The notes under the pieces are model-generated. The model was not told the DNA's origin. It worked only from the letters and a program-made list of their open reading frames with translations, and did not search any database. From assembly GCA_002869845.2 (NCBI GenBank), contig NEWS02000004.1, forward strand, positions 911,615-975,614: a stretch of 64,000 bases of DNA. Direction: 5' to 3'. The DNA comes from Nitrospira sp. CG24B (lineage in GTDB: Bacteria > Nitrospirota > Nitrospiria > Nitrospirales > Nitrospiraceae). This document shows positions 24,897-33,426 of this stretch, piece by piece (the first letter of the stretch is position 1; each line of letters begins with the position of its first letter). Made by a program: the position numbers and the translations under genes.

Positions 24897-26494
24897 GCTG
24901 TACCCAGTCCTTCAGCTTGTTGCGATCCGGCTCTGAGCGACGGCTCCGAGGCGAACGGCCAGTCGTTGGGATTTGCTTGTGTCTGAGCCATCGTCGGTGA
25001 GACATAGATCGGATTGGTCAGCAATTCTCCGCCCCTGCCAACAACTTCCACTCGATAATTGACCCACTCTTCTCGCTGGGCCTTAGGATCCACGAATTCC
25101 ACCTGCAAGGGAGTCTGGCCCTCGACCTCTCTGATGATGTGACCGGATCGAATGATACGAAGCTTCGCCACATAAGGCTTCCCATCGACGGCGGACACTC
25201 CAACACGAAGGATGATACTGCCACTCGTGCTTCCATGAAGCGTCTCGCCAATCCTCGCGGACTGTCCGTTGTTCAACACACGAAACTCGTCAAGCTGAAG
25301 CAGAGTATTCTGATCACCTCTTGCCACCGCATAGACCCGACCTGTCTTCAGCGAAGCCAGGATGCCGGCTGACGTTCGCTCGGATGTCTGGATGACGGTG
25401 TACACCTGATCCAGATCCTTCCCGGGATCCGTGATTCCATGAAATGCCACTTCTCCGATCAGTGAGGGAAACATGTCCTGCTCATGTCCCATCCTCGATC
25501 TCAACAGTTGGTCCCACACGCCTCCCGGCGCAATCACTCGCCTGGCGTCTTGGTACAATCCACCGAATCCTGTGTAGCCGCTCGTCAAGACTAACGCGTC
25601 GGGATGAGGCTCAGTCTTGACAGTGACCGTTCCGAGCGGCCCAAATGAATGTTGGCTAAAATCTCGCGCTTCCGTCATAGACCAAAACACCAACGCGCCC
25701 CGTTCAACCGCCCGATCAATCAAAGCTTGGTAAGGCCGATACCCACTCGCGCCGTCATGAGAGCCATAGACAGGCATCCTCATTGGCCAGGCATTGGTCA
25801 TCAGGACTACACATGCGATCAAGAGAGAGACAGCGAGCACAGGCCGGAGGCGAAATGCAGGTCCTCTCCGATCAGAATATCTCTGGTCCTGAGACTTCCA
25901 CAACCAAACGGCGGGAACCAACAGCAGCAGTGGAAGTCCATTGACCACACTCTGCCAGCCCCACACAAACGAGTCAGCACTTCCACGAGCAGGAAGATGC
26001 TCATAATCCTCGGCTTTTTCGAGCCCGATGACGAGGAGATTCCGCTGGGCGTTGTGCATAGTGAGATCCCCGTGCAGTAACGAACCAGTCCAGTAATAAT
26101 GCGGGGCGACCTCAACCCCTGGAATAATAATCAGATTCGGATGACGGTTCCGCACTGCACGCACTTCATCGAGAAATCGTTGGACGCCGTACTCCATGAC
26201 TGAGGGAAATGTGACGTGGTACTTCAGAAATCCTTCAAACGGCTGGAAACCATAGTCATATCGCAACGTGAAATTTTCGGAGAGAATTAAAACATCCAGG
26301 TGCTGTTCCTCGGCTCTTCTCGCCAACGATTCCAGGCTAAGAGATCCTGTACTCATCGTACTGTGGACATGAATGGCGGCCCGCAAAGAGTACTGTCCCG
26401 TGGCTGGTGCAGCAGTTAAATCCGCTGCATCCCCTATCAGGCGCATCACGACAACAAACAGGGCGATTGTTATTCTACGGCTGGTTCTATGCAT
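24887..26494 (-). CDS. PHP-like metallohydrolase with inserted membrane helices
   Basis: A 535-residue protein with an N-terminal signal anchor (ITIALFVVVMRLIG) and a CehA/PHP-type hydrolase domain. Motif I is HVHSTMSTGSL (42 onward), followed by LDVLILSENF (71-75 region), then IIPGVEVAPHYY (125-132). The PGVE motif and HxH are PHP metal ligands, but the usual TDH is here SEN. After this the protein has two hydrophobic segments (about 186-199 and 218-236) before the rest of the fold (SHDGASGYRPYQALIDRAVE, ALVFWSMTEAR). The C-terminal 150 residues look beta-rich. It would be membrane-bound with the domain facing the periplasm. Substrate unknown; the place in the locus suggests a polysaccharide or lipid-linked sugar. 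A longer start at 26527 lacks a site. Confidence 0.68.
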   Translation of the reverse strand: MHRTSRRITIALFVVVMRLIGDAADLTAAPATGQYSLRAAIHVHSTMSTGSLSLESLARRAEEQHLDVLILSENFTLRYDYGFQPFEGFLKYHVTFPSVMEYGVQRFLDEVRAVRNRHPNLIIIPGVEVAPHYYWTGSLLHGDLTMHNAQRNLLVIGLEKAEDYEHLPARGSADSFVWGWQSVVNGLPLLLLVPAVWLWKSQDQRYSDRRGPAFRLRPVLAVSLLIACVVLMTNAWPMRMPVYGSHDGASGYRPYQALIDRAVERGALVFWSMTEARDFSQHSFGPLGTVTVKTEPHPDALVLTSGYTGFGGLYQDARRVIAPGGVWDQLLRSRMGHEQDMFPSLIGEVAFHGITDPGKDLDQVYTVIQTSERTSAGILASLKTGRVYAVARGDQNTLLQLDEFRVLNNGQSARIGETLHGSTSGSIILRVGVSAVDGKPYVAKLRIIRSGHIIREVEGQTPLQVEFVDPKAQREEWVNYRVEVVGRGGELLTNPIYVSPTMAQTQANPNDWPFASEPSLRAGSQQAEGLGTACA

Positions 26495-27677
26495 GACCCA
26501 CTGCTCCCCCTCTATAGATCGACTCAATGGCTCGAACCATGGCAGGAACGCCGTAAGCTATTCCAATACTCTGCATCGCGTTCTGTCCTAATGTGCGGGC
26601 CCAGGGAGGATCGGACAATATCCGTCGCACCGCGACGGCGAGCGCGAGACTATCTCCGGCTGGAACCAGGAGACCATTTTTCTCATCCTCAATCAGCGCA
26701 GGAATTCCCCCCACTCGGCTGGCAATCACCGGAAGTCCCGCTGCCATGGCCTCAATCAAGGCCCGCCCCATCCCTTCATTGAGCGACGGCAAGACGAAGC
26801 CATCCATCCCAGCCAGAGCACGTTCGACATCCTCTCGATGACCTACCAGATGTACGGACTGACTGATTCCGGCCTTGCGCGCCTGGTGCAGCAGGGCATC
26901 ATACTGCCCTCCGCTACCGAGAATGACGAGATGCAGATGAGGATGCTCCTGTTTTAATCGAGCGACGGCATCGACCAAAAACCGATGCCCCTTAATATCC
27001 GTCAACCAGCCGACAGAGCCGATGACTATCGCATCAGGTGGGCAGTCGAACCACTCCGGCATCACCTTTCTGGCCTTTCGAACCTGCGTGAAGCGGTCGA
27101 TGTCGATCCCGCTTGGTATGACGGCAAATCGATCGTCCCACCCAACTCCTCGCTCGAGGTGCTCAGATTTTTCGGCCGCTGTCAGTGCAATCAACACATC
27201 GGTGATCCATGCCAATGCGCGCTCGATCTGTAGAAATACCCAGGAGAAGATCGACCCAAAGTGGCCGTAGAACACGTGACCGTGCGGAGTATGGATAATC
27301 ACCGGAACTCCGGCAATCCATGCAGCTACTCTCCCGAGTACTCCAGCTTTGGACGTGTGCGTGTGCACGATGTGTGGGCGCTCCTCTCGCAACAGCCGAA
27401 CCAGCTGCCACAGTGCTCTTAGGTCAGCCAGTGGACTAATATGACGAACCAGCGACGCCACCATGTGATACTGGATCGACTCTTTCTCTAAGCGCCGAAG
27501 GTTACCAATGGTCGCTGTGTGCCCTCCTTGTGCATCCCACCTGCCCACTTCTCCTGTGATCACAACTGGTTCAAAATGCGAACGATCATGTCCAAGTGCT
27601 GTGAGCATCGTATTTTGAGCAGAGCCTCCCCGATCAAGCCGAGTGATAATATGGACAACTTTCTGGGTTGCCATCAT
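26487..27677 (-). CDS. Glycosyltransferase family 4 (GT-B)
   Basis: Retaining GT-B transferase, 396 residues. N-terminal donor/acceptor domain begins KVVHIITRLDRGGSAQNTML. The C-terminal nucleotide-sugar domain has AIVIGSVGWLTDIKGHRFLVDAV, LVILGSGGQYDALL and the E-x7-E motif in PSLNEGMGRALIEAMAAGLPVIA. It probably adds one sugar to a lipid-linked oligosaccharide on the cytosolic side. It overlaps the PHP-like gene by eight bases and starts three bases after the previous glycosyltransferase. Sugar and linkage cannot be inferred. Confidence 0.87.
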   Translation of the reverse strand: MMATQKVVHIITRLDRGGSAQNTMLTALGHDRSHFEPVVITGEVGRWDAQGGHTATIGNLRRLEKESIQYHMVASLVRHISPLADLRALWQLVRLLREERPHIVHTHTSKAGVLGRVAAWIAGVPVIIHTPHGHVFYGHFGSIFSWVFLQIERALAWITDVLIALTAAEKSEHLERGVGWDDRFAVIPSGIDIDRFTQVRKARKVMPEWFDCPPDAIVIGSVGWLTDIKGHRFLVDAVARLKQEHPHLHLVILGSGGQYDALLHQARKAGISQSVHLVGHREDVERALAGMDGFVLPSLNEGMGRALIEAMAAGLPVIASRVGGIPALIEDEKNGLLVPAGDSLALAVAVRRILSDPPWARTLGQNAMQSIGIAYGVPAMVRAIESIYRGGAVGHA

Positions 27678-27679
27678 GT

Positions 27680-28903
27680 CTATGCCGCGAGCCGAGCCGA
27701 CATTGTGCTGTCCAACATTCTGGCGAGCTCGCTACAATGTTGCGTCCAGTTGTAGCGTCTCTCAACAAGCGACCGACCTTTTTGGACGAGACGGGCAGCT
27801 TCTCCAGAATCCTGCAAACGTCTGAGCACTCGTTCAAGAGCGTGAGCAATCGACCGACCATCAGTTCCTTGAGCGACGAGGATGGGATCAACCTGGTTCA
27901 AGACTTCTGGAATGGCTCCAACCGGTGTTCCAAGTACGGGCGTGCCGCAGGCGAGTGCTTCGACCATCACCAGTCCAAATCCTTCAAGTTGGAGGCTCGG
28001 CATCACGACGAGATCAGAAGCCTGATAGTAATTGTTGAGTTGCGACTCAGGCACGAATCCTACGAGACGTACGACCTCGTGCAAATTCTTTTGGCGTATC
28101 ACCTCTTGAAGCTGCGCTCTCAAGGGGCCCTCTCCTCCAATAACGAGCATGAGTCGTGGCTGAGAAGGGATCAGCATTTCGAAAGCGGATAGTAAGTTCT
28201 CCAGTCCCATTCGTGGGACAAGGTTGCGAACGGTGAAGAGGATGGTCCGGTCATTCGGTAAGTTGAGGGTCGCCCGTGCAGCATGGCGTTGTACTGCAGG
28301 TTTAAAGAGCTCTGGGTCAACCGCTCCTGGGATCAGTCCGATTCGGGTGGATGAGATACCGTGCGCGGCAATGACCCGTTGACGCATAAACTGGCTCAGG
28401 ACAACCACGCGATGGCATCTGGACATCACGGCGCCTTCTACTGACCGTCTCGCTTGAAGATTTGCATGTCGGCGCAAGCTCGCAATCGCCGACTGGGTCG
28501 GGGTGTTTCTCGTGTCATACTCTTCGTGCGCGAGGGAATGGCAAAGATATATCCATCGAGAGGCGGCATGACGACGAGCTAGAATTGGTCCAAGTCCGGC
28601 CATCGCTTGATGGATAATAACGGCATCCAAGGGTTCAGTCGCGCGGAGGCGATCGAAGTACTCGACCGAGCGTCGTACCGAAGACCAGACAAACGCAGCT
28701 TCATGCTTACGATTGACAGGGTAGCGCCATTCCCGAATTCCATTCATCTCGATCATACTCGTTGATGCCGTCTCAGGAGCCCGCGTCAACAGCTCCACGC
28801 GATGTCCGAGTCTCGCCAGCCCAAGAGCTTGATTGCGAAGAACCCGTTCCGCACCACCAATGACTCGCTCCGCCGAAACTTCAGCCAGCAATAGAATATT
28901 CAT
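27680..28903 (-). CDS. Glycosyltransferase family 4 (GT-B)
   Basis: A 407-residue GT4 enzyme starting MNILLLAEVSAERVIGGAER. The donor domain carries ILFTVRNLVPRMGLENLLSAF, LMLVIGGEGPLRAQL and E-x7-E in PSLQLEGFGLVMVEALACGTPVLG. The segment DPELFKPAVQRHA is a typical hinge. It overlaps the broken asnB by four bases (ATGA), so it remains translationally coupled to a gene that no longer encodes a full enzyme. Confidence 0.87.
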   Translation of the reverse strand: MNILLLAEVSAERVIGGAERVLRNQALGLARLGHRVELLTRAPETASTSMIEMNGIREWRYPVNRKHEAAFVWSSVRRSVEYFDRLRATEPLDAVIIHQAMAGLGPILARRHAASRWIYLCHSLAHEEYDTRNTPTQSAIASLRRHANLQARRSVEGAVMSRCHRVVVLSQFMRQRVIAAHGISSTRIGLIPGAVDPELFKPAVQRHAARATLNLPNDRTILFTVRNLVPRMGLENLLSAFEMLIPSQPRLMLVIGGEGPLRAQLQEVIRQKNLHEVVRLVGFVPESQLNNYYQASDLVVMPSLQLEGFGLVMVEALACGTPVLGTPVGAIPEVLNQVDPILVAQGTDGRSIAHALERVLRRLQDSGEAARLVQKGRSLVERRYNWTQHCSELARMLDSTMSARLAA

Positions 28904-30272
28904 GAGGTAGCCACCACGGCCATTCGCTCAGAGGAGCCTGCACGCAACCCTCGATGCCACAGCTCCAGCACCATCAACGCATACAACTGATCTGAACAGT
29001 TTCGGTGCCCGCTCTTATGTGTCTCCAGCAACCACCGCACGTACGCCGGTTTGACATATCCCCGGTCCTTGATCACATCGTCGGTTAACAGATCGTGCGC
29101 CATCTCGCGAAGGTCCTGTCGAAGCCATCGGGCCATAGGCACCATGAACCCTTGCTTGGGTGCACGAAGAATGCGATCCGGTAGAAGGCCTCGCAACATT
29201 CGGCGCATAAACCCTTTCAATTGCCAACCGGTCAGACGTACCCGGGCGGGAATTCGCAGGGCTGCAGCCAAGAGATGATGATCGCAAAATGGGACACGCA
29301 ACTCGAGCGAGTGCACCATGCTCATTCGATCAGCCATACGCAGGAGATCGTCAGGCAGATAACTCTGTATGTCGACGCCCATGGCACAGTATGTTCATAT
29401 CCGATTGAAAATGTCTTGACCGGTCCACTGTGTTCTTTCGCCATGATGGCTAATAAGGACGCCGAGTCGATCCCGCCTGAAAGAAATAATCCCAAGGGAA
29501 CATCGCTGACCAGATGGGATTTCACCGTCTCTTCAAAAGTATGCAACACCTCTCTGCTGGCCTCTTTAATGGTCCATTGGTCGTGATGGTAGAGTGTCTC
29601 GTCAGGACAGTAGTACCGCACCAATTCCACTTGTCCGTCAGAGATGCTCATGGCTTCGCCAGGACGCAATTGATGCACGCCGGCAATCATCGTGCTCGGC
29701 CCCGGCACATATAACTGCATCAGGTACTCGGCAACCCCTTCTGGTCGAAGCCGCCAATCCGGCAAGGCTTCGAGCAGAGAAGGAATCTCCGAGGAAAATA
29801 CGACAGAGCTACCCCCACTGGCTTCGCCCTGACGGATTGCGTAGTACAGCGGTTTGATGCCCAGGCGATCACGAACTAACCACGCAACACGACGCTCCTG
29901 ATCCCACAGCGCAACTGCAAACATGCCTTGCAATCGACGAAAGGCCTCAAATCCTTCATCCTCATACAGGTGGACCAGGACTTCGGTATCACCACGAGTC
30001 GTAAGTCTGTGCCCTTTACTCAACAGCTGTTCTCGTAGTTCTCGATAGTTATAGATCTCGCCGTTCATAACGGCCCACACGGTACCTCTTTCATTACGAA
30101 CCGGTTGTTGCCCCCCAACCGGATCAATGACCCGAAGTCTTCTCGCGCCAAGCGCGATTCCAGCCTGACGATAGATACCCTCTTCATCGGGGCCACGATG
30201 GATCAGACGCTGCAACATCGGCTGGAGTGCTGCGCCATCATCTTGTCCGATGACCCCGCAAATCCCGCACAT
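28900..30272 (-). pseudogene. asnB: Asparagine synthetase (glutamine-hydrolysing), disrupted by internal deletion and frameshift
   Basis: The 5' part encodes the class II glutaminase domain (start MCGICGVIG with catalytic Cys2, GPDEEG, FNGE-type VMNGEIYN, TRGDTEVLVH) and the first ATP-pyrophosphatase loop PLGLFLSGGIDSASL. Soon after, at KTFSIGYE, the frame runs into a stop at about 29322. The 3' part resumes in another frame from 29382 (VDIQSYLPDDLLRMADRMSM, SLELRVPFCDHH, then KQGFMVPMARWL). Family members of 600 or more residues have the GGDE-type core motif between these points; it is absent, so roughly 130-180 codons are missing. A GTATGT repeat (29367-29372, 29389-29394) flanks the junction. 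The start MCGIC is preceded by GGGGAAG. It is a polysaccharide-locus type asnB. Confidence 0.82.
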
Positions 30273-30276
30273 TTCT

Positions 30277-30528
30277 CTACTTCCCCTTTTCAAGCACGCT
30301 ACGGTCTCGCCGTTCCAGCTCTTGCCGTTCACGTTCATGCTGCGGAGAGACCGATGAAGGCGGAACGTCTACCGGTTCATATCGAGTGTGTTTGGCGTTT
30401 CCGACCGATTCGAGAAGTGCCCGCACGCCAAGCGCCGCCACCGCTCCGAAGAGGCACAGTAAGACAATCACGCCCCATCCGCGCATCGTACGTTTCCAAG
30501 ACCGATGGTAGGTGAGATACGAACTCAT
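30277..30528 (-). CDS. Small single-pass membrane protein of unknown function
   Basis: An 83-residue protein: basic N-terminus (YHRSWKRTMRG), one membrane helix (about 17-36, GWGVIVLLCLFGAVAALGV), and a charged periplasmic or cytosolic tail rich in Glu and Arg (HERERQELERRDRSVLEKGK). It is real because its ATG overlaps the preceding methyltransferase stop in an ATGA, and its stop is five bases before asnB. It may be an accessory of the polysaccharide assembly complex. Not recognised as a family. Confidence 0.62.
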   Translation of the reverse strand: MSSYLTYHRSWKRTMRGWGVIVLLCLFGAVAALGVRALLESVGNAKHTRYEPVDVPPSSVSPQHERERQELERRDRSVLEKGK

Positions 30529-31415
30529 CTCTCGTGTCCTGATCGTTGGGCGATGATTTCAAATGACGGAGCGCAGACGACGCGGCCATTCGTTGCGTAA
30601 TACACGGTCTGGGCAATCGGCCACAGCAATGTGCGACTGACGGTCCATTTCAATTGGCTGAACCAGGGATGCACGGGGGAAAGCGGCCCGTGACTTGGCC
30701 GGGAATTGCGCAGACTGACGATCGTGAGACCCACACGTTCCATGAGGGTCTTCAAGGATTTGGTCGTATACAGATACCAATGAAATGCTTGGTCATATCG
30801 TGACCCGATCCAGCAGGCGGGTGTTCGCATTGGCAGATGAAACAGACCATTTGTGGCCCGTACAATCACAAGCCCACCGGGGGCAAGGACTGTCGTTGCC
30901 TGTCTCAGCATGCTCACCGGATCAGCCACGGTTTCAAGCACGTTAATCAAGGTCACGACGTCAAAGTGCTGGGCCCATTCCCCCCGCTCAAGCACATGGG
31001 GCGGCAACACCGTGATTCCCTTCTGAGCCGCACGCATGGCAGCCTGTTCCGACAACTCAACCCCTGAGCAGTTCCACCCTGCCTGTCGACAGAGGAGTAA
31101 GAATCCTCCATCTCCGCATCCGATATCGAGCACAGATCCTGGTGGCGAACGATACAAGGCCATGTGCCTTACTACGCTCTGATACACGGGCTGCCGATCA
31201 TCGGATGCCTCAACCTCGCCGTAGTCGCCGTCGTAGGCCTCGCGAAAATAGCCTTCTACCAATTCACGGGTTGGACGAGGATGCTGAAACACGAGGTCGC
31301 ACGTAGGACAGCGAACATATCGTCGCGTGGGGGTCGCAAACACCTCAGTAACCGGCTCGACAGTTTCACAGGGACAGCCGAGATTTGGTTCTTGGTTGGT
31401 GATTTCCATGGTCAT
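30525..31415 (-). CDS. Class I SAM-dependent methyltransferase with N-terminal Cys-rich region
   Basis: A 296-residue methyltransferase. The N-terminus has CPC and CPTC pairs (LGCPCETV, YVRCPTCDLVFQHPRP) that look like a zinc ribbon. The SAM site is SVLDIGCGDGGFLLLC, followed by VELSEQAAMRAAQ and FDVVTLINVLETVADP. This arrangement matches methyltransferases of polysaccharide or natural product loci acting on sugar hydroxyls or on a lipid-linked intermediate. The start ATG overlaps the stop of the upstream glycosyltransferase (ATGA); an ATG two codons later is equally possible. Confidence 0.8.
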   Translation of the reverse strand: MTMEITNQEPNLGCPCETVEPVTEVFATPTRRYVRCPTCDLVFQHPRPTRELVEGYFREAYDGDYGEVEASDDRQPVYQSVVRHMALYRSPPGSVLDIGCGDGGFLLLCRQAGWNCSGVELSEQAAMRAAQKGITVLPPHVLERGEWAQHFDVVTLINVLETVADPVSMLRQATTVLAPGGLVIVRATNGLFHLPMRTPACWIGSRYDQAFHWYLYTTKSLKTLMERVGLTIVSLRNSRPSHGPLSPVHPWFSQLKWTVSRTLLWPIAQTVYYATNGRVVCAPSFEIIAQRSGHER

Positions 31416-32587
31416 GCCGCTTCTTTCTCTCTCTGTATCTGTCTCTGAGCAACGTGGGTTGAACCACGCAGCGCAGGCATCGCTTCTTCCATGACCTCGA
31501 CCGTATGTTGCACCATCTTCTCTGCTGTAAAACGCGCTGCGACTTCTTGTTGCCCGGCTTTTCCCAATCGAGCAGCCAAACACGGATCACGAAGCAGAGT
31601 CCGAAGCGCTGCCCTCAATGCCTTAGGATTCTGTGGCGGCACGAGCAAGCCCGTGCAGCCGTCGTGGATGATCTCCGGTACGCCATTGACATTCGTTGCC
31701 ACGACCGGGCGGGACATGGCAAGAGCTTCAAGCACCACAAAAGGACATCCTTCGGAAAGAGAAGGCAACACGACCACATCGGCCGCTGCATACCAGTCGA
31801 CCACGTCGTCCTTTGATCCGACAAAACAGCAGGACTGATCAACCCCATACTCTCTTGCCAAGTCTAGAAGCGCTTCTCGGGACTCCCCTTCTCCGACAAA
31901 TACGCACACGAGTGATGGCCATTCAGCCAACAACTCGGGAAGCACCTGGATCAGAAACTGATGCCCCTTCTGTTTCGTGAGTCTCGCAACCGTAAGGAGC
32001 ACAGGTCCCTCGCCTGCACCGCATTCCTTTCTGATCTTATTTCGGTTCCCGCGTGCAGAGAGCCACACCGAGTCGACACCATTCCAGACCGTCGTCGTCA
32101 ATGCAGCAGGACAGTCGGCACGCACGTCCTGCGCGAGTGCCTCCGATACACAGATCACTCGATCTGCCCACGGAAGCGTCAGGCGCAACAGTCGTCGGTA
32201 TATCCAGCGCTTCACGAGGCCCACGTCATAATCTCTGATGGAATTATGTACGGTCGATATCACACAAGGAACTCCCGCTAACCAGGCCGCAAGACGCCCG
32301 TAGACATTCGCACGAGCCCCATGGGTCTGAAGAATCCTGACGTGTTTCCGCTTCAACAACCACGTCAGCCGCATCAGCGCAAATGGATTAAAGAGCGGCA
32401 CCAGATCCACCACAGCAGTAGAGATTCCCTTGGCCATCATCTTCTCAACAAACGGTCCAGACTCCGGGCAGATCAAGAACGGAATAAATTTCTTGCGATC
32501 CAACCTATCGAAGAGCACTTCTAGGTACCGTTCCCCACCCCCGTAGCCAGCTGATCCGGCGAGTTCTGCTAATACAACCGGCTTCAT
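31412..32587 (-). CDS. Glycosyltransferase family 4 (GT-B)
   Basis: A 391-residue GT4 enzyme. N-domain: MKPVVLAELAGSAGYGGGER. C-domain: PVLLTVARLTKQKGHQFLIQVL, VCVFVGEGESREALL and E-x7-E in PSLSEGCPFVVLEALAMSRPVVA. The ATG at 32587 overlaps the stop of the upstream methyltransferase (ATGA), so the longer frame is excluded. It is one of at least five GT4 enzymes in the locus, and its sugar is unknown. Confidence 0.87.
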   Translation of the reverse strand: MKPVVLAELAGSAGYGGGERYLEVLFDRLDRKKFIPFLICPESGPFVEKMMAKGISTAVVDLVPLFNPFALMRLTWLLKRKHVRILQTHGARANVYGRLAAWLAGVPCVISTVHNSIRDYDVGLVKRWIYRRLLRLTLPWADRVICVSEALAQDVRADCPAALTTTVWNGVDSVWLSARGNRNKIRKECGAGEGPVLLTVARLTKQKGHQFLIQVLPELLAEWPSLVCVFVGEGESREALLDLAREYGVDQSCCFVGSKDDVVDWYAAADVVVLPSLSEGCPFVVLEALAMSRPVVATNVNGVPEIIHDGCTGLLVPPQNPKALRAALRTLLRDPCLAARLGKAGQQEVAARFTAEKMVQHTVEVMEEAMPALRGSTHVAQRQIQREKEAA

Positions 32588-33426
32588 GGTTTCCTTCCCA
32601 CAATCAGAAGGCTGCCGCGTAAATGCGGCACGAGATAGAACGGCCATTTGGCCCCATTGATGCCGTGCTGCCTCACAGACTGCCGACATTGCTGTGTGTC
32701 CTCTCCTAGAAAGAACCGGGACTCAGCGATGTCGAACCCCGTCTTGCACAGCATCTCGGCCAGCTCATGCATCGCGTATTCACGAGCATGGGGTCTCCAT
32801 TCATCATCCGGATTGTTGTACCCCGGAGGAGCAAGCCGATCGTTCGGCGTCCGGCCAATCAGAAGCTTGAAAACATTCCCGATCCGCGTCACGTTCGGTG
32901 TCGTGAGCACCACATGGCCGCCCGATCCTAATACACGGTAGGCTTCTGAGAGCAAATGGAACGGCGACGTCAGATGTTCGATGATTTCCAACGCAAATAC
33001 CAACTGGACCGAGTTATCCGGAAGCGGTACTTTCTCGGGATATCCTTTACTCTGAAACTGTCCCCCTGCCGGATCGAGATTGACGGCATGAATGTCTGCC
33101 TGCACATCTCGCTGCATGAACTCAACGAACTTGTCCGAAACCATCAGACCAGCACCACACAATTGGGCCGAGTGTGTGTAGTCCAGTCTGCGCAAGAGTC
33201 GCAACAGGCTTCCAGGAAACGGACCTAGATCGACAATCGTCTGTTTTTCAAACGGCAATCTGCGTAAGCCGCTCTTCAATGCCACGTGCAATCGGTCTCG
33301 GCATTTCATCGCATGGTACATCGGTATTGAGAAACGCGCATCATCCGCCCCGAAGGCTTCGTATGAAGAAGGATGGTATGCGCGCAAGAGATCGACAAAG
33401 TGCCGTCTTGTTAGCTCGTATCCCAT
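32584..33426 (-). CDS. SAM-dependent methyltransferase
   Basis: A 280-residue methyltransferase. The SAM loop is slightly unusual (TIVDLGPFPGSLLRLL instead of the DxGCGxG form), followed by acidic motif II (IHAVNLDPAG) and the later motif VFALEIIEHLTSPFHLLSEA with GGHVVLTTPN. It shares one base with the upstream gene stop (TGATG), which fixes the start at 33426. It probably methylates a sugar or terminal residue of the polysaccharide. Confidence 0.78.
   Translation of the reverse strand: MGYELTRRHFVDLLRAYHPSSYEAFGADDARFSIPMYHAMKCRDRLHVALKSGLRRLPFEKQTIVDLGPFPGSLLRLLRRLDYTHSAQLCGAGLMVSDKFVEFMQRDVQADIHAVNLDPAGGQFQSKGYPEKVPLPDNSVQLVFALEIIEHLTSPFHLLSEAYRVLGSGGHVVLTTPNVTRIGNVFKLLIGRTPNDRLAPPGYNNPDDEWRPHAREYAMHELAEMLCKTGFDIAESRFFLGEDTQQCRQSVRQHGINGAKWPFYLVPHLRGSLLIVGRKP

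Noticed and set aside
28900..29382. 160-residue asparagine synthetase C-terminal frame as an independent gene
   Set aside because: No ribosome site, and sequence is the tail of asnB in a different frame; it is part of the broken gene.
32588..32689. Longer N-terminus for the glycosyltransferase at 31412
   Set aside because: Runs into the upstream methyltransferase; the ATGA overlap at 32584-32587 fits the shorter start.
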